A stretch of DNA of 64,000 bases from assembly GCF_040436345.1 (NCBI RefSeq), contig NC_133223.1, positions 31,401,493 to 31,465,492 of the forward strand. The letters run 5' to 3'. Positions 1 to 11,211 of the stretch are shown here, in pieces. A model generated the notes under the pieces. The model saw nothing but the letters and a program-made list of their open reading frames with translations, searched no databases and was not told where the DNA came from. A program made the translations under genes and the position numbers. Positions within the stretch are counted from its first letter, which is position 1. Every line of letters starts with the position of its first letter. This stretch comes from Pagrus major (Eukaryota; Chordata; Actinopteri; Spariformes; Sparidae).

Positions 1-229
1 AAGTGCAGCACCCTGCTATTAATGCCCCGGGAAGTGAGCTGAGGCTTTTTATCATTAAGTTGACTAAAATATATGAGTTTTATTTGACTAAAACAAGCAT
101 TTTCATGCTATGACTAAGACTAAAATGGCTTCCAAAATTAACACTGAGGCCTTTGTGTGTATCCACTGATGAAACATGAAATAACCTGTCATCACCTTCC
201 TAGCAGAGGAACCACAGCTGAGGACCTAC

Positions 230-3200
230 CTTGACTGCCTTGGCCGTCTCCAGCGACTGCTCCGGCGGGATGCCCACCTCCCTCTCCCTAAGGAGCTGCT
301 GGGTGAAGTAGGTGATGTCTCGTCCTGCGATGGGAATGTGCTTTATACAGCTGCCAATTACATAACCTTCAGCCTGAGAGAGACAGGGAAGCGGATACAG
401 ACACAGAAGTTATGTCATATAATGTGAAACTTAATAGGGAAGTACAAGTGTGTAGAAAACACAGAGACACAAATGTTTTTCCATCACTGCGAGGCCCTCT
501 CCACGTCCCCACGGTGTTGTGTTTGGCCCCTTTTTTGTGCATGTTCAGCAGCGGCTACAGACATGCTGATTCAGTCATCCAGCCGCTAAATATATTCTGC
601 TAGCACATTTCCTAAATCTGAGTAATTCCTTCCATCCTCTGAAAAACCGTGGCCTACTTTCAGACATCAACACCATCCTGTTACTGAGCAAGCAGACAGG
701 TGGAAATATAATCTTTTAAAGGGGACGAAATTCTTAATTCTTGTCCACATGGTGTATAAAAACCTCAATGTAACGCTTCTTTACAAAATGCTGCACCTAC
801 TCAGGGTTTAGTATGAGTTGTCAGTGTTGTTTCAAGCCTCTATGAAAATAAATGTATAATCATAATGAAAAATAACACATTTCCTCTGAGTTTAAGACCC
901 TAACTCTTTTAGCCCAGCTCCTGAATGGCCAGAAGGAGAGCACACATCCTTCAGTGTTTTCTTACAAACTACTTCAATCTGCTAACCTTGCCTTTACCTT
1001 CAGTTCTCTTTTCAGCCCACACACACCTACACCTCTGGTTTCTGAATGCACATATAGGCCTGCTTCTTTCAGTTTTTCTCTCCATGCTCTGTTGACCTTC
1101 TCCATCAGCAACACAACTCCTGATGTTTTCTCTTCGTGTGTGGAGGAGGCTTGTTGTTGACAAGCTTTTACATACAATGATATCAGTGGTAGTTAATTGA
1201 TCATGGATTCTCTCAAATGGATGAAAAAATAACAATTAAAATGCCAAAATGGGTCCTAGGTGGCTGTTAATATATCTGAGCGGCACGCCAAGGAAAGCCT
1301 ACGTGTGGGAAACACTGAGGGAGTGAGTGTTCGCCTGTCGATCTGGAAACTCACCACAGGGATGACGTGGGTGACACCATCTCCACTGTCGATGACGGTG
1401 CCCGTCAGCGTCCTCTCTCCTACCTGTCTGGACGTCCAGGAGGCTGCTAGAGCAAGCACAGCCTGAAACACAGATGATGGATTAAAAACTGACTTTGAGT
1501 CAGAATTATAAATCAGATGAGAGGAATATCTGCAGGTATCAGGTGTATTTCCTCGTCATATACAAACTAGATGACCCGGCATCTCTCACCTGCACAGCGA
1601 TGTACAGCCCAGGTACGTTGAAGGACTCAAACATGATCTCGGCCGTGTACTCTCGGTTTTCTGGTGTGTTCAGAGGAGGCTCTGTCTGCAAACAGAGAAA
1701 TAAACAGAACATCAACACAGTCATTTTTCTCTCACAATTCAGACTTAAAAGAAAAAGTGCGGTCTTTGTGCCAACATTTTGTATTTACTCGTCCTTGGCT
1801 GATGAGCCAAAATGTTAATTTCACTGTCCATCACGAGCAGTTCTGGCCTGACCACATTCTTTAAGTCTCTTACCAGGAGGAAGTAGTGGTCCTCAGGCTC
1901 AGCCCTCAGGTACTTGAAGATGATCTGCTCCATGAAGCGCTCCATTAGGTCCCAGTCCTCCACGATGCCATGACGGATTGGCCACTGTTGGAACAAGGGT
2001 TCAGCTAATTAAGAAACTTTTTGTGACATAAAAATGCAACATCATTTTAAAAAGTATACTCTCCTTTTGGATTGATCTTCCTGTCTAAACGGCTTCTCTA
2101 GCCATCTGTGTTTTTGTGAGATTGTTGCATAGACGACCCTTTAAATATCTGTACTTCAGTCAAACATACATGACAACAGGTGCATTGACATAACACAGTT
2201 TCTCTTCTGTGTCTGCAGATAAACGCTGCAACAACAATGTCTGAAATGCACAGCATGTAACTTGTCTCATGACATCATGCAGGTGCAGCTGATTGCCATC
2301 AGCCACAACACTTAGAGGTGAAAGTAGTTTCGTAACAGTTTGAACTTGTCAAACACTGAACACTGATAACAATCATTATAGCTGCTTTCCATTTCAGTGT
2401 CTCAGCTCCATACTACATAAAGACTGTATATAAAACATAGTGTGTATTACTTAACTTTTAGTATGCTTTTATGCAGTTATATAAGAAATAATCGTATAGT
2501 AATCGCTTTTATACCAACAGGAAATGACACAATATGTAAGTGATTGCACATCAATCAAAAGACTTTAGGATGAAGACATCAATTAAACTAATGGTGCATT
2601 CATGCGCTGTCAGAATAATCGTTATTATTGACGTTACATACGCATTTCACATGTGTTAAATGTAAAGTGCAAATGTTTCATGGTAAATGAGTTGATAGAG
2701 CTGTTTCCCACTCCGAGCTTGACCTTGGTAAAGTCTCTCTCCTCCATGTTTTGGTAAAAGAAAAACAGACGCCCACTACCTCAGCAAAATGGCAAGAAAG
2801 TCTCTCCTTTCTTGTTCATGAATCACTAAGTGACACACAGACGATGAATATATCCAACATATCAGACATGGTAATTGCTTTGCCGGCTGCTCCTGTGGGC
2901 GTGTTGAGCCGTCAGGGTCACGTACCTTAGTGGAATATGAGGGCTTGTCTACTGCTTCATCTCCGATGTAGAAGTCCAAGTCATCCACCCCCTTCATCAT
3001 CCTCCGCTGGGCCTGGTCTCCGACCTTGGCTGACTCTTTGATGGCGATACCTGACAAGAAAACAGAGATCATAATCTCTCTTACAGAGTTGTGTGTACAT
3101 TTTATTGTTTCATCATTAATCATGAATCGTTAAACATTTAAATTAACATTTTTTTGCATTATATATCCAAACTTCAGCTTTAAAATTGGATGTGATAGAG

Positions 3201-6200
3201 ACCCATTAGGATTTGAACACGATAGGTGTTACAGTGACAATCTCAGGTAACAGTGGAATAACTGTAGAAACTCTACACTGCAAAAGAGAAAGAGCCAAAC
3301 TGATGGAGGAGGCAAAGAAGGTGAAGAAGGAAAGTGATAGAAATCGAGATGAAACGAGAGCAAACAGACGGGGAATTCAATCGATGGAGAGTCTGTTCCC
3401 TCTTTCATATGCGTTTCCTCTTACAACGGGGACTTCAGGTGGTTCAAAACTGGCCTTCTCTCTACTAGATCAGTCAGTAACAAAACCTGCCTACTTATTA
3501 ACACAACCAGGTGTTTCGCTCTGCCTTTTCATAGCACTGAGATCAGGGTTTCTAGGTCAATTTTTCTGAGGATTTTTACAGTTGTGTTTTTGCTTTGGAA
3601 AGTAGCCAGTTTACTTACTTCGTCTTTGCAACAGTGGAGCCAACAGTAATACAACAGGGAAACACTGGGAATGAGAAAGTTGTCTGTTTCTGCTTTAAAC
3701 TGTACTTTCATCTGACGTTCTGCTTATTTGCATTGACTATTTGTACTGTATTGTTTAGGTTTCGAGCCAACAAAGTGTTGTGGGGTCAAAAAAACAATAA
3801 AATCTCTTAATTAAAATGCTGATGTGAGTTTATACTTCCATAGTGTTGTGAAAGGATTAATATTACAATCGCGAAACCCAGGATTTCTCTCAGACTTCCA
3901 TTAAAATCTAAAATCCTTCACGTCACGGGCTTGTTTGGCTTGTTTGGCTGGTGTGAGGGGAATTCAATGCACAGTGAAAATACTCACATGATGGAACGAT
4001 GAACTGTGGCTCTGTGTTCCCTGCATACCCAAGTTTGGTGTAACTGCAAGAAGAGAAGAATCACATTTCATTATATAGACGCTGCAGCTTCAGGACATTA
4101 AAAAAGAAACCACCTGCTACACTACATTTGTATTCATGAAAGTTTACTTCAGTAAAGATTATTTTTGGCTGCTATCGTTTTGATCAATGCCATCACTGTC
4201 CTTTGGCGCGTTGGTTGGGTGCCAAAAGCAGCGGCGGCTCTGGAGTTTGCTAATGCGAGGCCATTAAAAGAGCCATTCATGTCACATCGGGAAACTGAAG
4301 ACTATTCATATTTGTCTCGGGTGAAAAAGAAAAAGATCACTTCTGCATAAACTGACCATCCTTAATATAAACTAGCTGTGACCTTAACACTGCTGCATTC
4401 TTTATTGGCTACTTCTCTACGCAAGAGGGAAGTGGCACGAATAAAAAGATGATGTAAGATGTGTCTAAAAATTCATTCTGACTACGACACACGAGCAAAA
4501 TTTCCACCTCCATGCTCACAAACCGCTCAGTTAAGACACCTTCAGTCTTAGCATCAAAGCCTTTTACAGCCTCCCTCTCGGTACAGAGGGTGTTGTTTGG
4601 GGCAGATGCTAACCAGATGTAGTCCCGACTGGGGTAGGCCCAGACAGGACTCTCATACTCCCTGCTCACAGGGCCCGAGGGACTGATAGAGGACACTGCT
4701 GACGACTGCCAAAGCACTGTGGGCATAATAGGCCACATCCTGGTCATAACAGTGGCTCCTTTGAATTTCACTTTATAAAAAAAGAGGCAGGACGGGCCAC
4801 ATCAGCAGTCGGGAAATGACTGAATGTTATGAGGAAACTTTGGTCTCAAATATGCTCAAATGTGAGTTATAATGATTTGTTAAAAATAGTCTGTGGTTTG
4901 GTTTTGTGCACCTACAACTTTTTAGATTCAACCTGAAACAGGCTCACGAATGCTTTTACATTTCCTGTCCTGAGCACCATTCAAAGGTTTCTTTTTCCTG
5001 GATTACAGGAAATGATGCGTTACATTTCTATGAAGGTGACAACAGATATTTGTGTAGAATAAATACAGACAGGAAACAGCACACTACTCTACAGTGAGTG
5101 TCTTTAATACTGGTGGTGCAAGTTTGCAAGTTCTTTTCACCGTCTATTCTCCATCGTGCCATCGTTTATGAACGCACATCACTGGCAAATGTCAGTGTAA
5201 TGTTTGAGAACCACATTTCTGGGGTTGCAAAAAATGTCAGCTAATGTGTAAATATCAGAAGTTCCTAATATTAATATCGGCATCAGCCCCAAAAATTGAG
5301 TATCAGTCGGGATATGCCTTCTATGGTTTCTCTAAGAGTTTAAGGTTTGTAATATCGTACCTGCCACCTTCTTAAATGAAAATTCATATCAGTTGAAGGC
5401 TGCATTGATAACCCCCCCTGCCCTGAGCACATCAATCTAGCTAAATTTTAAAAAACATAATGCAAAAAAGATGCAATTTTAATGTCTAACATTTGAATGA
5501 CACAGTAGATGCCCTGATAACTAAGAGCACTTTCCTCCACAACACGTGTTCATCATGTGTTTAACTAAAATACGAAACATCTGCTTCCCAGCTGGACAAA
5601 GAGACACAACCTAGATTTATGTCTTTCTTTATTCTGTCACCCTCCTCTGTCATGAACTGAGACCACCATCATCATCGTCTGCCTCTTTCTGCTTCAGCTG
5701 AGTATCTTTTTGGTTTGTCAGGAGCTGAAAACGTAGTGTGGATGTGTGAATAAAGTTATATAATCTAATCTGGCAACTTCACCTATCTGTCAAGCGCACT
5801 GAGCTGCCTGCCAATGTTGATTTTTAAAAAGGTAGAGCCAGGAGAAAGAGCACAATGAGAACACACAATAGCTCGTGTTCAAATACAGTAAAAACCTGAG
5901 GGGAATAGTTGGCAGGACCACCGTGTTCAGTCGTAGCAAAAAAAAGAAAAATGGAAGCACACTTTTGTCAGAATTGTCAATATTTTTTTAGGTCCAAGTT
6001 TATACACTGCCTTGGAATATAAAGAAATTCTCCCACTAGTGACTTGCTATGTATCTCCCTCTGATGTGTCATGTCTCTGGGCTTGACAGAGGAATGTATG
6101 CAGAAGTTTCTTCACTGCTAATGACACTAAATAACACCACTTTGACATCCCTTAAGGGCAAAAGAAATGAACTTTTATTATCTTTTAAATAAATCAGTCA

Positions 6201-9200
6201 ATGAGTCAATGTGCCTGAACAACAATAACTCGTGTTAAGAACAATATGGATTTTCTATCATCTACGACATCAACTGTTCATGTCTGCGCCAACACCAGCT
6301 GAACAGCGATCAGATAAGAGTGTCAGATAAAAGCCAGAACAAATAGTGACAATATGGAGGTGCATTTTTCAGGAGTTATGCAATCAACATACTGTATCTC
6401 AGTGAGCTTTGTTACTCACGCTCAAAACCTGAAAGCTGCATTATTTAAAATTTACATTGAATTAACTATGACTATTTGTGTACTGACGATCCCACAAAGA
6501 ATTATCACCCGACAGCTTTAAGGTCAATGGAGCATTTTAGTGTCTTTCAGCTGACTACTTTACTATTTAACTGATTCAGTGTCATTACTGTCAGCTACAG
6601 TATGTTCTGTGAAAAGACGATCAATAATCTATACACAACCTGCTCGGCGCCAAACAGCAGGTGAGGTATTTATTAGCTATCAAGTTAGACGAAAGAAGAG
6701 TGAATATTGGACTTGAAGTCATCAGTTGCACAAAAACACAACTGAAAATGAAAAGCTAATATTCTTATAAAATAAGCCCCTGCTTGCTAACATCTCTGGC
6801 ACAAAACGTGAGCACACAACTCAACAAAATATATAATGAAGAGCGCGTCGTTTTTACACATTTTATGGCAGAAAATGTTACATATATCTTTAAATTATAT
6901 CTTGATATTACCAAATAGTGGATACATGATAACAAAATACTGTTCTGCATATTTTGCATTTACGACCTCATGTCCTTTAACTCTAAAAATAAAAATCAGG
7001 TATCAGCCAGTCAAAGCTGCAAAAAGATTTAATGTAGTTTAATTATTTAGAGGATTAGACAAACTTGTGCAACTTGTTTCAATATAAATGCTGCATCACT
7101 GTGTTATTACAGTCATTATTATCAGAGTTTGAACAGTGTGTCATGGTCTGACTGCTTTTAGTATCACATTTCTGGACATGTTTTTCTTACTGCCAACATG
7201 ACATCGCCCCTTTGTCCCTAAAAAAAAATCCCAAAAGAGCTTAAACTGGCGTTCAGTGATAACAACAGCTGTCTTATGACAGTAACGACGAGGTGAGCAG
7301 ACAGCAACTAAATGTAGCAGCAGCACTCTGAACACCTTCATACCACAGAGCCGTCCCAGCTTGTCTGCTTCAACCTGCCTCGACACGCAGCACCACATGT
7401 CTGACTGTGGACATCATCGCACAGGACAGCTGGAGCTGAGCGCAACAACCACACTAACAACTGGAGTTAACATCTTTGTCAAACTATCATATGTTGGTAT
7501 ATTTTAAATATCATCCAAAATGTGCAATATCTAGATACGGTACGGTAACTACGGTAGAGCTGCAGAGATGTCCTGGCCTTTATAACTTGCTCCTCGGCTG
7601 TAAGACAACATGTTTGTTTGGTACTGACACCAACAAACGTCACATCATCGTGATTTTAAAAGTTGTGAATCATCTCACAATCCTAATATCTCTCAAAATA
7701 ATCACAATTTACCATGTTGTGGAGCCCTACAATCGTGTCATTTAAGTAATACCCCTGCTGACTGAAGCTCGTTAATGATTGCAGCCTTATGACATTTCAG
7801 CTGTTTGCACAGGACGGATAAAGACTGACTCCACCCAACATTTCGACTGCATCAGGCTGCAACACCTGAGACATTTTTTTGGCTTGGGACTTCCTTGATT
7901 TGACCGTGCAAAGCTAGTTCTGCACAAAAGATAACCTCACCATAACTACACCCAAATCTGGATGTGACTGTGGTGCTTTCGTCGCATGATCAAGTTCTCT
8001 AATAATAGCAATCAGGCTAGTTAGGAGGTTGGTGTGCTAAAGGAAGTGGGGTTGTCACTATTTGGACACCGTGTGCATGACTCAGATACAGCTGTTGAAC
8101 TCCCTCGGCACATCTGCCTGAAGGCTGGTGCTCTCTGGCTGCAAGTTTCCACTTAAAACATCTCATCATGAGCTAAACTATGACTTCATGACCAAGCAGA
8201 TTAAAAGGAAAAACTCTTGCAGTCATCGATATTGGAACATATGTGTTATGACTCCGAGGTTTGGCCACAAAGTCGAGGCCATCTGCCTCGATGAGCACAA
8301 ACCAGCGCAGGAGCTAACCCACTTCTTTCTTTTGCTGTCTCAGAGGCAGCAGACTGGTGAGCTGCCTGAAGGGAGGAGGAGGGGGGACGAATGCAATGTG
8401 AGGAGTGATGAGTTCAAGCCTCTGCATGCAAAGCAATGCAAACCACTTTTATCCCCCAAAACTAATTGAGCATACCTTTCCTGCTTCTGCTGCTGAGTAC
8501 TGTTATCTGACTAAAAGGCTAAGAGACATTTCTCCTCCTTAAAGTGAGAATTACAGAGACGAATGCACTGGTTGGGCTCATGTGGACACAGTGAAAACAG
8601 CTGAAAAGAAAGTATAATGATGGAAGAGAAGAATGACACTAAATAAATAAATAAACAAATAAATAAAATCTACCCACACTGATCAATACAAACCCTGCTG
8701 CAGGAGGAGCTAACAGAAAATCCAGCTCTGTGTTATTGTCTCTTGTTTGTTTTTTTTTTGTTTTTAAAATCCCACAAAAGCAGATTCTCATTGTGTCGAC
8801 ACAAGTGAGACGATTTGGGTTTGGGTAAATAATCGGTAGCCTGACGAAGGAGAGAAATAAGAGAAGTTAATTAAAAAAGCATGCTCGGATGCCGAGAAAC
8901 GACCATATAAGGACTAAAAAGCGTGAATGAGGAAGTGTAGGCTGAGTAGGAAGTAGCACTGCGCATGCTCAAATCCTGACCGACTGAGCAGAGAGATTTA
9001 TGAAAGGCAGAATATAACACATTAGCATACAGCTCGATCGAGATAATGACAGCCAGCTAAATGAAATGAATGAAACCAGCTGTGAGGTGGTGAAGAAAAA
9101 AACACTGGCTGGGTCTTCTTGCAGAGAAAATCATCCCCCCCCCCCTTTTCCTCGACAGGAAGAAAAACACTACCATGCTAATTATGAAGCTAGCTTACAG

Positions 9201-9433
9201 AGCTATGTGGAAAATAAATGGTTGCCCTTCACAGCAGCTCAAACGACCCGACTGGGGTTGTTTTATCCGGGGTATCACAGTTAGCTGCTCGTTAGCATGT
9301 TAGCTAGCTGCTGCTGCTGGTGCTGCTGCTGACACTGACAGTCCCTCCACCCGAACCCTCCCTTGTCCAACCCGGTTCGAGCAGCTTACCCGGTGCCGCA
9401 GTCGACAACACACGCCGGTAACCGTCCAGCCAT
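230..9433 (-). CDS. actr3: Actin-related protein 3, Arp2/3 complex subunit (5' half; gene continues off the left edge)
   Basis: Seven minus-strand coding exons are visible: 9390-9433, 3988-4043, 2926-3050, 1874-1984, 1590-1685, 1355-1462 and 230-373. All have GT..AG borders and compatible phases, giving 228 codons. The protein starts [15 protein letters not shown] and keeps the actin-fold nucleotide loops (DCGTG near residue 11, DSGDGVTH around 170). It reads as Arp3 rather than its paralogue Arp3B because the N-terminus has GRLPA and KESAKVGDQ. Arp3 is normally about 418 residues, so roughly 190 codons lie to the left of the window; positions 1-229 are intron. In the cytoplasm Arp3 pairs with Arp2 as the template for branched actin filaments. 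The start is the ATG at 9433, in a CpG-rich segment. Intron 1 is unusually long (about 5.3 kb). No frameshift or missing residue was seen. Confidence 0.96.
7555..7665 (+). repeat. Dispersed repeat copy A
   Basis: The stretch from 'gctgcagagatgtcct' through 'acatgtttgtttggta' to 'cacatcatc' is matched in the same order and orientation at 63221-63320, with a few small indels. The family is not identified. Both copies lie in introns of unrelated genes, which fits an old interspersed element. Confidence 0.7.
8641..8667. repeat. AAAT-type microsatellite
   Basis: Short run of AAAT units with one interrupting AAAC, inside actr3 intron 1. Confidence 0.8.
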
Positions 9434-9600
9434 CTCTCTCTCTCTCTCTCGGTTAAATTTGGATGGATAGCAGCAGGTCTGTGTCGGAACCACCGAGCCC
9501 CGCACAGTCAGTGCCGTGTCCACTTCCGCACTCGGCTCCTGGCAGCCAGGAGGGAGAGGCAAGATGGCGGAGGCCGTCAATCATCCGGGGAGGACGGGCA
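9434..9600 (-). promoter_or_regulatory. actr3 5' UTR and CpG-rich promoter region
   Basis: GC-rich sequence directly upstream of the actr3 ATG. It contains a CT/GA-rich run (9432-9450) and the decamer AAGATGGCGG at 9561-9570, the classic YY1-type motif often found at transcription starts of housekeeping genes; here it reads on the plus strand, opposite to the gene. The transcription start is inferred to lie near it. No TATA box was seen. Confidence 0.5.
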
Positions 9601-9631
9601 TCGGTCGGCGTGTTGACTCGGCCCCCTTTAT

Positions 9632-9634
9632 GAT

Positions 9635-9673
<39 letters not shown>
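9632..9673. repeat. (TTTA)n microsatellite
   Basis: About ten uninterrupted TTTA units close to the actr3 promoter. Confidence 0.95.
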
Positions 9674-9677
<4 letters not shown>

Positions 9678-10099
9678 CACACGTTCATAATATAACTGTG
9701 TAGTCAGGTGAGGGTGTCAATAAAGATTAACAGTTTTGAATAGTACTCCTATATAAAGAGCTGCTGGAGGTAAAGTGTGATAAAAGATTAAAAAAAAATA
9801 TATATATTATGATAAATACATTTTATTAACTGTGAATGATTGGGTTTGCTAATTGTCAGTTGTAAAGTGCTTTGATAAAGTCTCATATATTATATAAAAC
9901 AGTTTAGATTTTATTAAAAAAAGATGTTCCCGTCCTTTTCTCACATGGGGAATAGATTGTAATGTTTGTATGATATTGAAATTAAAATTCTGATCCATAA
10001 ATAAATACATTTAAATGGATATTGAAAACCAAGTGTTGTTGCTATTACTATTGTCATTAATAATATTGATTTTATATCGACTAACTTATGTTATAAATT

Positions 10100-10806
10100 A
10101 TCCTTTTATCATTATTATCATTATTATTATTATTATTATTAGTAGTAGTAGTAGTCGTAGTTTCAGTATTATTGTTTTTATTAGCAGTAGTAGTAGTCAT
10201 AGTAGTAGTATTGTTGTTTTTATTATTATTATTATAATTATTGTTATTATTATTGGTAGTAGTTGTTGTTGTATTGTTGTTTTGATTATTATTACATTAT
10301 TATTAGCAGTAGTAGTCGTAGTTTCAGTATTATTGTTTTTATTAGCAGTAGTAGTAGTCATAGTAGTAGTATTGTTGTTTTTATTATTATTATTATAATT
10401 ATTGTTATTATTATTGGTAGTGGTTGTTGTTGTATTGTTGTTTTTATTATTATTATTATAATTATTGTTATTATTATTGGTAGTGGTTGTTGTTGTATTG
10501 TTGTTTTGATTATTATTATTATTATTATTATTACATTATTATTATTATTATTAGTAGTAGTAGTATTACTGTTTTGATAAGTAGTAGTAGTAGTAGTAGT
10601 TTTAGTATTATTGTTTTTATTAGCAGTAATAGTAGTAGTATTGTTGTTTTTATTATTATTAGTAGTAGTAGTAGTAGTAGTAGTAGCAGTATTACTGCTT
10701 TGATGAGTAGTAGTTGTAGTTTTAGTATTATTGTTTTTATTAGCAGTAATAGTAGTAGTACTGTTGTTTATTATTATTATTATTAGTAGTAGTAGTAGTA
10801 GTAGTA
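10100..10806. repeat. Compound TTA/GTA/GTT trinucleotide array with higher-order duplications
   Basis: About 0.7 kb built almost wholly of trinucleotides (TTA, GTA, GTT) in alternating blocks. Blocks recur in the same order: a segment beginning near 10150 returns about 165 bp later near 10315; a roughly 62-bp 'attattgttattattattggtag'-like block occurs near 10230, 10395 and 10460; a third block near 10590 returns near 10710. This shows segmental duplication on top of simple slippage. The poly-Ile/Ser/Asn open frames here are products of the repeat. Confidence 0.93.
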
Positions 10807-11211
10807 AGCATAATGAAACCAATATGATTGTGATACATAACAAAGTATTACTATATAATAACATTTTTACAATAAGCCCACATATATAATTAAAAACATA
10901 CGCAACACCTGGCTGTGCTTTTATTAATACAGATAAATTAATAAATACATTCCGGGCGGAGTTCCTCCTGATTTCAGAGCACAAATTGAATAAATAATTG
11001 AATAAAAATCATTATTAAAATATATATCTATAGGTAAAAACCTGTAAACTGTCTGTCCTCCGGGTCAGTAGGTGGCAGCAGCGGTCGCTCCTCCAGCCGC
11101 ACCACAGAAGAAGAGACACTTAATCCGCTGTGTTTACAGTGATGGAGCCGCCGGTGTGCAGCAGCAGCAGCCAGTAGGTTCTGGTCCGGTACCGGTGCTC
11201 TCTCTGGATAC

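Larger units (their letters stand above)
4044..9389 (-). other. actr3 intron 1 (about 5.3 kb, no gene seen)
   Basis: No convincing exon was found on either strand; the short open frames here lack family resemblance. It holds scattered repeat traces: a copy of a 'ccgata'-type dispersed repeat near 5255-5320, an AAAT-rich microsatellite at 8641-8667, a poly-C run near 9127-9140, and a segment at 7555-7665 that resembles 63221-63320 in nifk intron 2. Confidence 0.7.
9601..11211. other. Intergenic region between actr3 and the MADF gene
   Basis: AT-rich DNA with a tetranucleotide and a trinucleotide array (listed separately). The rest (9675-10099 and 10807-11030) shows no exon or recognisable element. 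From about 11035 the sequence becomes GC-richer and probably holds the 5' UTR and promoter of the MADF gene. Confidence 0.7.

Noticed and set aside
3213-3569. 118-codon plus-strand frame in an actr3 intron
   Set aside because: No conserved features and antisense to a well-defined intron.
10015-10984. Poly-Ile/Ser/Val and poly-Asn/Thr open frames
   Set aside because: Direct translation of the TTA/GTA trinucleotide array on both strands.
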